64,000 bases of DNA from Veillonella denticariosi JCM 15641 (GCF_002959855.1 NZ_PPDB01000001.1:248001-312000), one strand, 5' to 3'; numbered from the stretch's first letter, positions 8,706 through 18,169 are shown. The notes: a model not told the origin generated them from the letters alone. Numbers and translations are program-made.

Positions 8706-9299
8706 TTAGTATTTAGTGTTTTTTACTTTTGCACTCAATACTTGGCCGGAAGTAGCATCGACTTTTACTTCAGCGTTTTTACCGCCGCCAGTAGTCATGT
8801 CGAATTCGTATACTACTCTGCCGCCTTCGCGTTCAACAGTCCATTCCATTGTTTGGAAATCGCTACCTACTTTTTCGATAGCTTTAGTTTCCGCTACTTC
8901 CGGAATGATAATGTTTTGAACGTTGAAAGTTTTGTTAGATTTGGAAGAGCCATATTTTTTAGCTTCTTTTGAAATGACTTGGCCGGACGCTTCATCAACC
9001 TTTAATTCAACTTCTCGGTTGCCGGAGAAGCCTTCTACTTCATAGTAAGGGTTGTGTTTTGCGTCATAGGAAATCGATTTCACTGTAGCATTAGGGAAAT
9101 ATTGGTGGAATGTCGTTACGGCACCCATGTAATCAACAGAGGAATTCTGTTGGTTGGAAGGAGTTACACTGCCGACACCGTCCCAATTGCTGCGGTTATT
9201 GTATGCGCCATGATTTGCGGCACTAACTGCACCGGCCAATAATACTGTACTAACACCTAATGCACATAATACCTTTGATAATTTCTTAACATTTTTCAT
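8706..9299 (-). CDS. Exported PepSY-domain protein
   Basis: A 197-residue protein with a clear signal peptide (MKNVKKLSKVLCALG..., cleavage probably after AGAVSA) and two PepSY-type modules, each ending in the same pattern: EVELKVDEASGQVIS near the middle and AEVKVDATSGQVLS at the C-terminus. PepSY domains occur in exported proteins and propeptides and are thought to inhibit or modulate proteases, but this is not established for this one. The ATG at 9299 has AGGAGG 7 nt upstream; an upstream ATG at 9368 lacks a ribosome site. It is monocistronic, with a long structured 3' region. A hairpin (9353-9374) lies in its leader. Confidence 0.85.
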   Translation of the reverse strand: MKNVKKLSKVLCALGVSTVLLAGAVSAANHGAYNNRSNWDGVGSVTPSNQQNSSVDYMGAVTTFHQYFPNATVKSISYDAKHNPYYEVEGFSGNREVELKVDEASGQVISKEAKKYGSSKSNKTFNVQNIIIPEVAETKAIEKVGSDFQTMEWTVEREGGRVVYEFDMTTGGGKNAEVKVDATSGQVLSAKVKNTKY

Positions 9300-9560
9300 A
9301 GTAATGCCTCCTGAATACCAAAAATCAAGGTAATATATTACGGTTTTGTAAAAGTAGATTTTGTTCAATCTACTGATACATAATTTAATGGCGTTGAATG
9401 AAAATAAGATGAAGTAACGGGAAATTTTGTATAAATATCTCCATATCTTTTAGTTATTACTGATACCTAATTTTCCTGATAATGATATATTGAATACTAT
9501 ATATAAATAATACATTATAACAAGTCCTGTTATTAACGATTTTATAACTGAATATTACTA

Positions 9561-9595
9561 TAGTCAACCGAAATCGATAGAAGTGTAGTTGACAA
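9561..9595 (+). promoter_or_regulatory. Candidate BirA operator in bioY promoter
   Basis: TAGTCAACC (9561-9569) and AGTTGACAA (9587-9595) form an imperfect inverted repeat. Each half matches the classical BirA half-sites TTGTAAACC/GGTTTACAA at 7 of 9 positions. The right half overlaps the -35 element. The 17-nt spacing is slightly longer than the usual 14-16, so this is a candidate only. Confidence 0.45.
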
Positions 9596-9617
9596 TTAAA
9601 AATACAAGTGATTTAAT
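9589..9617 (+). promoter_or_regulatory. Predicted bioY promoter
   Basis: TTGACA (9589-9594), 17 nt, then TTTAAT (9612-9617). It lies about 120 nt upstream of the bioY start codon. Confidence 0.5.
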
Positions 9618-9735
9618 ACAAATAGTTAGTAGTTTGTTTAGCACATAGTTTTCATGATGTACATCGATGACAAGTGAAGACGTGCGCTGGATCGGTTGTA
9701 TTTTTTTACACTGAAGTCGTTAATGGAGGTATATC

Positions 9736-10302
9736 ATGAGTTCTACCGTTTCGAAACCATCTAAAATCAGTACACGTCAGCTGACCATGACAGCCTTATT
9801 TGTGGCGTTGATTGCAGTAGGGGCCTTTATACGGGTGCCGTTGCCGAATTGTCCTTTCACATTGCAGATTCTGTTTACTACCTTGGCCGGCATTGTCCTC
9901 GGTAGCCGTTTAGGTGCTATCAGCGTAGGAATTTATATTGCTTTAGGACTCATCGGGGTGCCTGTTTTTACATCCGGTGGTGGTCCCGGATATGTTTTGC
10001 AACCTACATTCGGATACCTGATAGGATTTATGATCGGTGCCTATGCTGTAGGCCGTATTGCAGAATCCATGCAGGTGTTATCCTTTAAACGGTTGTTGGT
10101 AGGGGCCATTATTAATCTATTTATTGTGTATGGTCTCGGTATGATTTATTTATACTTCATTATGAACTTCTATCTCGGCAAACCGATTGGTGTTGAAGCT
10201 GTTATCCTTACATGTTTCTTGATCCCGGTAGGCCCCGATTTATTCTTGTGTGCTGTGGCCGCATCCCTTGGAAAACGAATTGTGAAAGAATTGCAGTTCT
10301 GA
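9736..10302 (+). CDS. bioY: Biotin transporter BioY
   Basis: A 188-residue integral membrane protein, the S component for biotin uptake. The N-terminal LTMTALFVALIAVGAFIRVP, the NCPFTLQ segment and the GGPGYVLQPTFGYLIGF segment are hallmarks of BioY, and the length is typical. The ATG follows AATGGAGGTATATC. No EcfA/EcfT genes are adjacent, so it works alone or with a shared module. A BirA-like inverted repeat overlaps the promoter, which suggests repression by biotin-loaded BirA. Confidence 0.95.
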   Translation: MSSTVSKPSKISTRQLTMTALFVALIAVGAFIRVPLPNCPFTLQILFTTLAGIVLGSRLGAISVGIYIALGLIGVPVFTSGGGPGYVLQPTFGYLIGFMIGAYAVGRIAESMQVLSFKRLLVGAIINLFIVYGLGMIYLYFIMNFYLGKPIGVEAVILTCFLIPVGPDLFLCAVAASLGKRIVKELQF

Positions 10303-10359
10303 GATAAAATTTAATTATGGCTTTTAGATAGAATCTGATCGCGATTATTCCGTTCATTA

Positions 10360-10432
10360 AAATAAACCGCCTCTAAGACTCTGCCTGGCCGATAATGTGC
10401 CGGCAGATTGCTTTAGAGGTGGTTTATTTTTT
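10360..10432. terminator. Long-loop bidirectional terminator
   Basis: AAATAAACCGCCTCTAA (10360-10376) pairs with the stretch from 10413 (TTAGAGGTGGTTTATTT) and runs into a T-tract. The internal 36 nt fold into a second hairpin (CTGCC ... GGCAG). It serves bioY and, from the other side, the gene ending at 10431. Confidence 0.8.
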
Positions 10433-11201
10433 ATGGATATACGTAACCTAGAATCGGTTCCGCTGCTTTCACTTTTTGAATTTCTATATACGGTTGTTGT
10501 CGTCCATGGAAGTCCCGCGTGGATACTTTACCTTCAATAGATACCCATTGATCGTTCTGGAAGCTGTCTCCATTTTCTTTATGGACTGTCATTCCCACCG
10601 GTGCTATATCGGCGATACAACAGGTCATCGCCATACGGGATAGGGTGAATTCATTATTTTTTAACGTATTGTCATCGCGGTTTACATAGCCGGTCATATA
10701 TACGGTATAGTCTTTATACTGTTCGGCGTTAGAACCCATTTTGACAATCGTCTGATAGAAATTATCCGAGTTCAAAACGATTTCTTTTTTATCTTTTGAA
10801 ATTCCCGGCTCTTTACTTTCATTATTAATCGTAATGACCTCACCTATATCGTCGCTGCTGAAATCAAAATTATTGGTGTCGTCATTGATGCGAGCGGAGC
10901 CTTGAACTTGTGCGGTAGGAACGAGAACAGGCGGCACGATGAGCAGCATCAGAGGAATGACGATAGGTACAACAGTACGCCAATTGTGTTTGTACCGGCG
11001 TTGAGGGGCCCATGCGACGGTGACGATACCCCCTAGGATAAGAGCGATTCCGCTGAGGGCGAGCAATAACTCATAGCGCGGAGCCACATAGTTTAAATAA
11101 CGACCTGTCACGATGAGATAGATACAGGCAATACCCAGCGTGGCATAGAGCAGACCTTTCACGATGGAAAAGCGATCTCTGGTTGATAGTTCTGAAAACA
11201 T
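10431..11201 (-). CDS. YcgQ-like membrane protein (TIGR03943/DUF1980 family)
   Basis: A 256-residue protein with an N-terminal membrane region of three to four helices (about residues 10-110) and an exported C-terminal domain (about 120-256). The domain contains YMTGYVNRDD, a conserved-looking MTCCIADIAPVG cysteine pair and WVSIEGKVS. This matches the family of B. subtilis YcgQ, whose gene pairs with a permease (YcgR) and is commonly found in metal-regulated loci. Here too it follows the permease, 86 nt downstream. The two adjacent cysteines could bind metal. The molecular role of the family is unknown to me. AAGGAG precedes the ATG. Confidence 0.8.
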   Translation of the reverse strand: MFSELSTRDRFSIVKGLLYATLGIACIYLIVTGRYLNYVAPRYELLLALSGIALILGGIVTVAWAPQRRYKHNWRTVVPIVIPLMLLIVPPVLVPTAQVQGSARINDDTNNFDFSSDDIGEVITINNESKEPGISKDKKEIVLNSDNFYQTIVKMGSNAEQYKDYTVYMTGYVNRDDNTLKNNEFTLSRMAMTCCIADIAPVGMTVHKENGDSFQNDQWVSIEGKVSTRDFHGRQQPYIEIQKVKAAEPILGYVYP

Positions 11202-11287
11202 ATAATCATCTCCTTAATGATGCAGAACCGATACTATATAATAACTATTGATATAGAAAATTTATTGGTATTTTCTGATATAAAAGA

Positions 11288-12910
11288 TTACTGAATTAAC
11301 TTTAGAAATAACAGTGCTGTAAGACCGGTTGTAATGACGAGGGTCAATGCGAGACGCCATATGAACGCGGCCGGAACGTATTGTCGTAGCAGGTATACAT
11401 TTTTTATATCCATCATAGGGCCTAAGATGAGAAAGCCCATGACGGCGCCCAGTGGAAAGAGTCCGCTTAAGGTCTTCCCGATGATGGCGTCCGATGTGGA
11501 GCATACGGAGAATAGAAATGCTGCCAATAATAGTACCGGAATAGTCGCTATATCCGGTAATGTGATGCCTGCACTGAGTAGAAGCGGTTTGCCGTAAACC
11601 TGAAAGACGGCTACGATAGCGGCAGCGATGGAAAAATATAACAATAATTGTGTAAATTCGCGCTCCATATGAAGTAATAGGATCTTGGGAGATACAGCTG
11701 ATTGCCTGAATATTCTTTTGGTTAAAGAATGTTTTTTTATTGTAGTGCCGGTATTGTCGTTATGAACGGTTTCTTGAATACCTGATGGGGCGAAAGAAAG
11801 ACTCAAGGCTTCGTATATGAAGTTCTGGCCGTTCTGTTTTGAACCCTTTAGCTCTGACAGTGCGGGCGGGCGGTATCGAAATGATAACGCCACGATGAGT
11901 GCTACGCCGAGGCCGAGCAAAATACGCCATACAGTTATCATCGGATTATCCGGAAATGCATACCATGTGGACAGTATGGTGATCGGATTGATGATAGGGC
12001 TGGCGAGCATGAATAAAATCGCTACCGATAGAGGTACGCCCCGATCAATTAACGCCTTGAACAAAGGTATTATAGCGCAGTCGCAGACGGGTAAAACGAG
12101 TCCGCTCATCATGGCCGTGCCGTAGCTTTTCCATGAATGGCCGCCTAAAAGTTTTAATAATATGCGTTGAGGCACGAAAAAACGTATGCCTGTAGCTGCA
12201 ATGGTCCCTAACAATAGAAACGGTATGGCTTCAATGATAAGTCCTGTTATTATGGCGAAACATTGATGAACGGAATAGGGGACATCGTGCCGGAAAACGG
12301 TGACTATCAGGATATAAGCGGTAAGGGCCATAATGAGCAGGTTCGGAATCAGGCCCCATGTGTTTTTTCTGCATAGCCGTTCCACATCTTTTGCTGTCGG
12401 CCTTATGATGATGTGGGCATCCGGATTATAAGAATGCAGCATATCATCATGTTGATCCGACTCAGTAATGATAATGTCGGCGCTGTAAAGCTGGCTTTCA
12501 GCATTGGCACCTAAGGCGGGCAGCATCGTGGATATAAATGCGTCGCTACAAAGGTACAGTACTTTTTCTATGCGTACCTTGTCGCGTAAATTTTTACTGT
12601 ATAACAGGGCTTCTAATTGGTGAAAGCCGAGCATGCCGTTCCATTCGATCCATAATTCTTTCGGTTGTACCTTGTCGAGGTAGGTTGCGATTGTTTTACT
12701 GATATCTATATAAGATTTCTGTTGGAACGGATTGATGGCACTTAATCGGTCGGGATCCAATACGAGCGGCTCTTTGATAAGTTTGGTGGAGCCTTCCTCG
12801 GCAGAAATGAGGGCGGTGCCGCCCAGCTTCTTACGATGCTGTAACTGTTCATTGATAAGCGTACTTTTACCGGACCCTATGAAGCCCATGACAATATAAA
12901 CGGAAATCAT
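11288..12910 (-). CDS. P-loop GTPase-like domain fused to YcgR/ArsP-type permease
   Basis: A 540-residue fusion. Residues 1-175 form a CobW-like P-loop domain (MGFIGSGKSTLI at 8-19, then WIEWNGM where COG0523 proteins have an acidic strand). It lacks the CxCC metal motif. Residues 175-540 form a permease of the UPF0718/DUF318 family with about eight helices, the motif LPVCDCAIIPL, and a repeat-like second half containing SVCSTSDAIIG. Stand-alone permeases of this family are about 300-350 residues. The start overlaps the stop of the COG0523 gene (ATGA). Metal or metalloid transport, possibly gated by the P-loop domain, is an inference from context. Confidence 0.85.
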   Translation of the reverse strand: MISVYIVMGFIGSGKSTLINEQLQHRKKLGGTALISAEEGSTKLIKEPLVLDPDRLSAINPFQQKSYIDISKTIATYLDKVQPKELWIEWNGMLGFHQLEALLYSKNLRDKVRIEKVLYLCSDAFISTMLPALGANAESQLYSADIIITESDQHDDMLHSYNPDAHIIIRPTAKDVERLCRKNTWGLIPNLLIMALTAYILIVTVFRHDVPYSVHQCFAIITGLIIEAIPFLLLGTIAATGIRFFVPQRILLKLLGGHSWKSYGTAMMSGLVLPVCDCAIIPLFKALIDRGVPLSVAILFMLASPIINPITILSTWYAFPDNPMITVWRILLGLGVALIVALSFRYRPPALSELKGSKQNGQNFIYEALSLSFAPSGIQETVHNDNTGTTIKKHSLTKRIFRQSAVSPKILLLHMEREFTQLLLYFSIAAAIVAVFQVYGKPLLLSAGITLPDIATIPVLLLAAFLFSVCSTSDAIIGKTLSGLFPLGAVMGFLILGPMMDIKNVYLLRQYVPAAFIWRLALTLVITTGLTALLFLKLIQ

Positions 12911-13779
12911 GATTCACACACTTCGTTGTGGACCATGGGTACATTAAAATCGGTACCGATAACGACGAGACTGTAATCGGTGGACTCTGTCGGGCTCAGC
13001 GTACAGTAATGAGTACCGTACTGGATTTCACGAGGCCCATCTGCCGTCGGGACAATGCCCTTGGCGCGCAATACCGTATCGGGCATTCCTTCCATGATGG
13101 TTTTCCACTGCAGCGTGGTGAGATTACGTAAATTCCTGTATGTATGGCTCATAAAGTGATGATGATCATGCAGCGTTTCCTCATTGTGACCGTGGTGGAG
13201 CCGATTGATATAGTCCCGTAATGTCAATGTATCCCAAGGTTCTTCGTGAATCGGTGTGTGTGGTGCCAATTCGTCAATCATGTGTTTTGTTATGTCCGTT
13301 TGTCGACTGTCTGCGGTATGACTCAGGAATATGGCATCACTATGCGTGATTTGATCCTTGAAGAAGAGCCCGAAGTTTTTAATGAACATCGGTGCCTGCA
13401 TGGCATCGACCGTAGTTATGGCTGCATGGACATATGCCTTTTCGGCGATATCCTCGTCTTCACAGGTCTGTAGAATTTCGCTGAGTTTGCTTACACCGGA
13501 TGGTTCGATATATATGATATCGATAGAGTCGTCTTTGATGATGTCGAGCAGGAGGGCTTCCCGAAAGTTTCCCTGCAAGCTGCAACAGATGCAACCTGAT
13601 GTGACTTCCTGTACGGTGGCGCCCGTTTGTGCCAGGTGGACCGCATCGAGGCTGGTTTCGCCGAAATCGTTTTCTATAATAAGGACTTTATCAGTCGTTT
13701 TGTGTTCTTTTAGGATATGTTGTAAAAATGTTGTTTTCCCGGAGCCGAGAAAACCGGATATGATGACAATGGGAATCAT
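12907..13779 (-). CDS. COG0523 (CobW/ZagA-type) metal-chaperone GTPase
   Basis: A 290-residue GTPase with Walker A GFLGSGKTT (residues 9-17), the diagnostic metal motif CICC (63-66), a switch region EPSG and a His-rich stretch (LHHGHNEETLHDHHHF) typical of zinc-handling members. The C-terminal CobW_C domain ends near VVIGTDFN. Such proteins deliver zinc or other metals to client proteins, or help uptake under starvation. It is the first gene of a three-gene operon with the P-loop/permease fusion and the YcgQ-like protein, the same trio of families seen in zinc-responsive loci of Bacillus. The ATG at 13779 has AGGAGG at the right spacing. No clear Zur box was seen upstream. Confidence 0.92.
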   Translation of the reverse strand: MIPIVIISGFLGSGKTTFLQHILKEHKTTDKVLIIENDFGETSLDAVHLAQTGATVQEVTSGCICCSLQGNFREALLLDIIKDDSIDIIYIEPSGVSKLSEILQTCEDEDIAEKAYVHAAITTVDAMQAPMFIKNFGLFFKDQITHSDAIFLSHTADSRQTDITKHMIDELAPHTPIHEEPWDTLTLRDYINRLHHGHNEETLHDHHHFMSHTYRNLRNLTTLQWKTIMEGMPDTVLRAKGIVPTADGPREIQYGTHYCTLSPTESTDYSLVVIGTDFNVPMVHNEVCES

Positions 13780-13962
13780 ATGCACCTCCTGAATAATGTA
13801 AACACAGTATACACCCATAGAATAACATATAAAATACTCCTATGGGTATATGCATACTTATGAATGACATGATGGTAAAAGTGTTTATCTAAAATATAAT
13901 AATTATATGCTTTATATGAGTATATTGGTATATATTCAATGATTTCATAAATATTTGTATAG

Positions 13963-14006
13963 AAAAAGGCGTATGCCTCATCATGTATATATGAATGCAT
14001 ACGCCT
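13963..14006 (-). terminator. Terminator of pepD
   Basis: AGGCGTATGC and GCATACGCCT (13967-13976, 13997-14006) form a 10-bp stem. On the minus strand it is followed by TTTTT, 27 nt after the pepD stop. Confidence 0.8.
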
Positions 14007-14032
14007 GTATGAATAAATATTTAATTATATAA

Positions 14033-15481
14033 TTATTGCAATTTTGCCAATAATGCTTTGAGGTAAATGAATACACGTTCCACAGATGGGAGAAATACTC
14101 GTTCTTGAGGTGTGTGTGGACTAACGATGGTAGGGCCGAAACTGATCATTTGTGTTTTTGGTAAAACACCTTTTAACAGACCGCATTCGAGTCCGGCATG
14201 AATCGCATTTACATTCGCCGGTGTATCGGACATTTCGTTATATAAGGAGATAGCCTGTTCTTCCAGTTTTGATCCTTTATCGTATTCCCATGCAGGATAC
14301 CCGCCGGTGCGAGTAGCGGATACACCGAGGGCGCTGGCTAACAATAACATTTTCTTCGCTAAATAATCGAGACTGTTACCGTTGGAACTGCGGATGGAAA
14401 TCAATACCTCAATGGTATGAGTATTTTCGCGAACGATGGCGATATTGTCCGATGTTTCCACGAGGTTCGGAATGGTTTTGCTCATGGAATGAACGCCGTC
14501 TTCAGCGAGGTATACATAGGAGAGGAGGGCTTCCGACGTGTCATCCGCATAGACTACCTTTGGTGCAGGAATGTCCTCAATGAAAAATTTGAGGTCCGGA
14601 TCCTGTACGGAGTACTCATTTTGATATTGTTTTTCCTGGAACTCCAACAATGTTTTGATGGCTTCCACATCTTCGGAACGGACGGAGAATTCCGCTACGG
14701 CTTTTGACGGGATGGCATTATGTTTTACGCCGCCCGTGAAAGAAGCTAAATTGATAGAATATTGTTTTTGTAAATCATAGAGGACACGTGCTAAGACCTG
14801 GTTGGCATTAGCGCGCTGCTCAATGATTTCGATGCCCGAGTGACCGCCTTTAAGTCCCGTTACGGCAAGGGATAAGCCCGCATCATATCCTTGCAGATTG
14901 TTTTCCCGCAAGAGGGGAATGCTCACATGTATATGACAACCGCCCGCGCAACTTACGGTGAAGTCATGCTCTATTTCCGTATCGAGGTTGAGCAGATAAT
15001 CGCCTGTGACCTGTCCTTCTTTAATGGCGAAGGCGCCGTCCATACCTGTTTCTTCATTTGTGGTAAATAGTAACTGCATAGGACCGTGTTGCTGTGCATC
15101 GTCTTCGATAACGGCGAGCATCATCGCCGCGCCGATGCCGTTATCAGCACCTAGCGTGGTGTGGTCGGCGTGCATCCATTCGCCTTCGATGATGTTAGCG
15201 ATAGGATCTTTTGAAAAGTCGTGGCTTGAGTCGTGGTCTTTTACACAGACCATGTCGATATGGCCTTGTAAGATAACGGATGGACGATTTTCATAGCCCG
15301 GGGAAGCCGGTTTTTTTATGACTACATTGTAAAGGTCGTCTTGCTGTACTTCAAGACCTAAGTTTTTTGCAAAGTTTACAATATAATCGCTGATAGCCTT
15401 TTCGTTGCCTGATTCACGAGGAATTTGGCTCATGTCTTTAAAAATTTCTAATACTCGTTTGGCTTGAACGATTGTTTCCAT
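14033..15481 (-). CDS. pepD: Aminoacyl-histidine dipeptidase (M20 family)
   Basis: A 482-residue cytosolic metallo-dipeptidase of the PepD/M20C type, hydrolysing Xaa-His and other dipeptides. Metal and catalytic residues are visible in LQGHIDMVC, the TTLGADNGIGAAM aspartate, the NEETGMDGA catalytic glutamate pair and LNLDTE. A lid/dimerisation domain occupies roughly residues 200-380. The start is the ATG at 15481 with AGAGG upstream; the longer frame from 15520 has no ribosome site. It is a single gene, with its terminator just downstream. Confidence 0.93.
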   Translation of the reverse strand: METIVQAKRVLEIFKDMSQIPRESGNEKAISDYIVNFAKNLGLEVQQDDLYNVVIKKPASPGYENRPSVILQGHIDMVCVKDHDSSHDFSKDPIANIIEGEWMHADHTTLGADNGIGAAMMLAVIEDDAQQHGPMQLLFTTNEETGMDGAFAIKEGQVTGDYLLNLDTEIEHDFTVSCAGGCHIHVSIPLLRENNLQGYDAGLSLAVTGLKGGHSGIEIIEQRANANQVLARVLYDLQKQYSINLASFTGGVKHNAIPSKAVAEFSVRSEDVEAIKTLLEFQEKQYQNEYSVQDPDLKFFIEDIPAPKVVYADDTSEALLSYVYLAEDGVHSMSKTIPNLVETSDNIAIVRENTHTIEVLISIRSSNGNSLDYLAKKMLLLASALGVSATRTGGYPAWEYDKGSKLEEQAISLYNEMSDTPANVNAIHAGLECGLLKGVLPKTQMISFGPTIVSPHTPQERVFLPSVERVFIYLKALLAKLQ

Positions 15482-15910
15482 AGTGGTACCTCTCATTCTT
15501 ATTTCAGTATGAATAAACATCAGTATACGGCTGAGCTATATTGAAAGATACAGTAAATCTTTTCAGTGGATAATATACTGCACTTTATACTTACTTTCAC
15601 AAAGCCGAAATGATTTATACGATAGTATATATTGTATATATATAGTTATATCATAAGAATGATTATTAGCATAGTTTACCATTGAATGAATGATTTATAA
15701 TGATGGCGGTATATATGAGCGTAATAAGTGAATCAGGTTGCATATGCATGAATTGGATATCATAAAAATTAAGCATATAACATAATATGAATCATCCAAT
15801 CATAATTATACTGGTTATATGCCGATTATAATGTATAATAAACGTATACGTGAGATTTGAATTATCGGTGCGTACTTATATCTATTGCATAGCAGAAGGT
15901 TGGTGAACTG
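15482..15910. other. AT-rich divergent intergenic region pepD/pncB
   Basis: 429 bp without a gene. There are two TATAAT hexamers (15827-15832 and 15834-15839) about 75 nt before pncB but no convincing -35 element. Alternating TA runs lie around 15625-15655. No riboswitch or repeat family was recognised. Confidence 0.5.
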
Positions 15911-17362
15911 ATGCAGCACGAACGTCGTAATATCAGTATGTTTATGGATTTTTATGAAATGACCATGGCTCATGGTTATTATAGAAAACAGGCGAATACG
16001 GATCGGGTCGCTTTCGATGTGTTCTTTCGTCGTAATCCGGATAAGGGCGGCTTTGCTATTTTTGGCGGATTGGAGCAGATTGTTGAATATATTTTAAATT
16101 TGCATTTTGATGAATGTGACATTGCTTATTTTAGGGAACAGGGCATATTCAGTGAAGAATTTTTATCATATCTGAAAGATTTTTCTTTCACCGGCGATGT
16201 GTATGCGTTTCCTGAAGGCTCCATCATTTATCCTAATGAACCGGTTATAACTGTCGTGGCACCTCTCATCGATGCACAGATTATAGAAACTGCCGTATTG
16301 GCGATGATGAATCACGAGTCGCTTATAGCGACAAAAGCAAACCGTATTGTCCGTGCTGCGGACAGGCGCATCGTTTCGGATTTCGGAGCCCGGCGCGCTC
16401 ATAATGTGGATGCCGCCGTATACGGTGCACGGGCTGCTTACATCGGAGGGGTTCATTCTACGGCAACTGTCCTCGCGGGACAGCAATTCGGTATTCCCGT
16501 CAGCGGGACCATGGCCCATAGCTGGGTGATGTACTATGATTCTGAATATGAGGCCTTTAAAGCCTACGCGGAACTATATCCGGATAATGCGATATTCCTT
16601 GTCGATACGTATGATGTGTTAAATTCCGGTGTACCGAATGCCATCAGGGTGGCAAAGGACGTGTTAGAGCCTATGGGCCATCGGTTGAAAGGCATTCGCC
16701 TCGATTCGGGGGATTTGGCGTATCTGGCGAAACAGGCGCGGCGAATTCTTGATGATGCGGGCCTTACGGACTGTAAAATCGTGGCATCCAACAGCCTTGA
16801 CGAATATACGATTACATCGTTGTTGAGTCAGGACGGCCCTATCGATATGTTCGGTGTAGGGGAACGACTTATCACATCTAAGAGTGATCCCGTATTCGGC
16901 GCCGTGTATAAAATTGTAGGCATTGAAAAAAACGGTCGTTGGGAACCTCGTATCAAGGTATCCGAGTCCGTTGAGAAGATTACGAATCCGGGACTAAAAA
17001 AGGTGTATCGCGTATATAATGAGCAGGGCCGTGCTATTGCGGAATTATTGACGTTGCCCGAGGAAGTGCCGAATACGGAAAAACCGTATCGCTATATCGA
17101 TCCTGAGCAACCGTGGCGCGAGTTGTACTTTGAGCATTGTACGTTTAAAGAGATGCAGCAACTCGTTATTAAAGACGGAAAGCTGTTAATCGATTTACCG
17201 TCGTTGACGGAAATTCGCGCGTATGTTCAAAAACAGCTGCATGATGAAATCTGGCAGGAAGAACAGCGCTTTGAAAATCCGCATCGTCACTATCTAGATA
17301 TGAGTCCTGATTACTATCATATGAAGATGGATTTACTCAATCGTATTGGCCGTAAGAAATAG
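15911..17362 (+). CDS. pncB: Nicotinate phosphoribosyltransferase
   Basis: A 483-residue enzyme that converts nicotinate and PRPP to nicotinate mononucleotide, the entry of the Preiss-Handler NAD salvage route. Signatures include DFYEMTMAHGYY near the N-terminus, DFGARRAHN (157-165), the histidine in GTMAHSWVM (His203) that is phosphorylated in the family, and RLDSGDLAYL. The length fits the bacterial class with the extended C-terminal region. NadE follows after 8 nt, so both ends of the salvage path are co-expressed; the adenylyltransferase NadD is not in this window. Confidence 0.95.
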   Translation: MQHERRNISMFMDFYEMTMAHGYYRKQANTDRVAFDVFFRRNPDKGGFAIFGGLEQIVEYILNLHFDECDIAYFREQGIFSEEFLSYLKDFSFTGDVYAFPEGSIIYPNEPVITVVAPLIDAQIIETAVLAMMNHESLIATKANRIVRAADRRIVSDFGARRAHNVDAAVYGARAAYIGGVHSTATVLAGQQFGIPVSGTMAHSWVMYYDSEYEAFKAYAELYPDNAIFLVDTYDVLNSGVPNAIRVAKDVLEPMGHRLKGIRLDSGDLAYLAKQARRILDDAGLTDCKIVASNSLDEYTITSLLSQDGPIDMFGVGERLITSKSDPVFGAVYKIVGIEKNGRWEPRIKVSESVEKITNPGLKKVYRVYNEQGRAIAELLTLPEEVPNTEKPYRYIDPEQPWRELYFEHCTFKEMQQLVIKDGKLLIDLPSLTEIRAYVQKQLHDEIWQEEQRFENPHRHYLDMSPDYYHMKMDLLNRIGRKK

Positions 17363-17370
17363 GAGGTCTT

Positions 17371-18141
17371 ATGTTAAAAGATGCAGAGGCTACGAAGAAG
17401 GCTCTGATTCAATGGATCAGAGATTACTTTCAGCAGAACGGACCTCAGTGTAGTGCCGTAGTAGGCATTTCAGGGGGGAAAGACTCGACGATTGTGGCGG
17501 CGCTCTGTAAAGAGGCCCTCGGTGCGAATCGCGTCGTGGGGGTTCTCATGCCGAACGGCGTGCAGTCCGATATCGACGATGCGAGAGCGGTGGTGAAGCA
17601 CTTGGACATTCCCTATGTAGTGGTGAATATCGGAGAGTCCTATAAAGCATTGACATCTGCGATTGTTAAGGGCGAACATTTCAGCTCTGTTACGAAACGG
17701 ACGGAATTATCTAGGGATGCCTTGATTAATATGCCGCCCCGATTGCGCATGGCCACGTTGTATGCCATAGGGCAGAATTTGCCGAATGGAGCGCGCATTG
17801 CCAATACTTGTAACGGTTCGGAGGACTATGTGGGATACTCTACAAAATTCGGGGACAGCGCGGGGGATTTCAGTCCGCTGGCTCACCTGGTAGTGGAGGA
17901 GGTCCGTCAAATAGGGCGTCTGCTGGATATTCCGGCGTATTTGGTGGATAAAATACCGAGTGACGGCCTTAGCGGACAATCCGACGAGGATAAGCTGGGA
18001 TTTACCTATGCCGTTTTAGATCGATATATTCGGAGCGGTGATATCGATGATATAGAAACAAAGGAACGTATTGATTATCTGAACCGTATTAACCGACATA
18101 AATTGGAATTGATGCCGGCTTTCAATCCCTTTGAAAAGTAG
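17371..18141 (+). CDS. nadE: NAD synthetase, ammonia-dependent
   Basis: A 256-residue NAD synthetase with the ATP-pyrophosphatase loop SGGKDST (34-40). It amidates nicotinate adenine dinucleotide to NAD. There is no N-terminal nitrilase-type glutaminase domain, so it must use free ammonia. SDEDKLGFTYAVLD near the C-terminus is typical. AGGAGG precedes the ATG, 8 nt after pncB. The asparaginase gene begins 28 nt downstream, and its product could supply ammonia locally (inference). Confidence 0.95.
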   Translation: MLKDAEATKKALIQWIRDYFQQNGPQCSAVVGISGGKDSTIVAALCKEALGANRVVGVLMPNGVQSDIDDARAVVKHLDIPYVVVNIGESYKALTSAIVKGEHFSSVTKRTELSRDALINMPPRLRMATLYAIGQNLPNGARIANTCNGSEDYVGYSTKFGDSAGDFSPLAHLVVEEVRQIGRLLDIPAYLVDKIPSDGLSGQSDEDKLGFTYAVLDRYIRSGDIDDIETKERIDYLNRINRHKLELMPAFNPFEK

Positions 18142-18169
18142 TTATATAGATGGTAATCATGGAGGAATT

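Larger units (their letters stand above)
9300..9735. other. Divergent intergenic region PepSY/bioY
   Basis: 436 bp, AT-rich, no gene. It contains a leader hairpin for the minus-strand gene (AGTAGATT/AATCTACT, 9353-9374) and, near the other end, the bioY promoter with a BirA-like operator. Nothing else was recognised between about 9380 and 9560. Confidence 0.6.

Noticed and set aside
13801-13862. Zur box upstream of the COG0523 gene
   Set aside because: A loose CCCATAG/CTATGGG dyad exists, but with a ~20-nt gap it does not resemble the known Zur operator.
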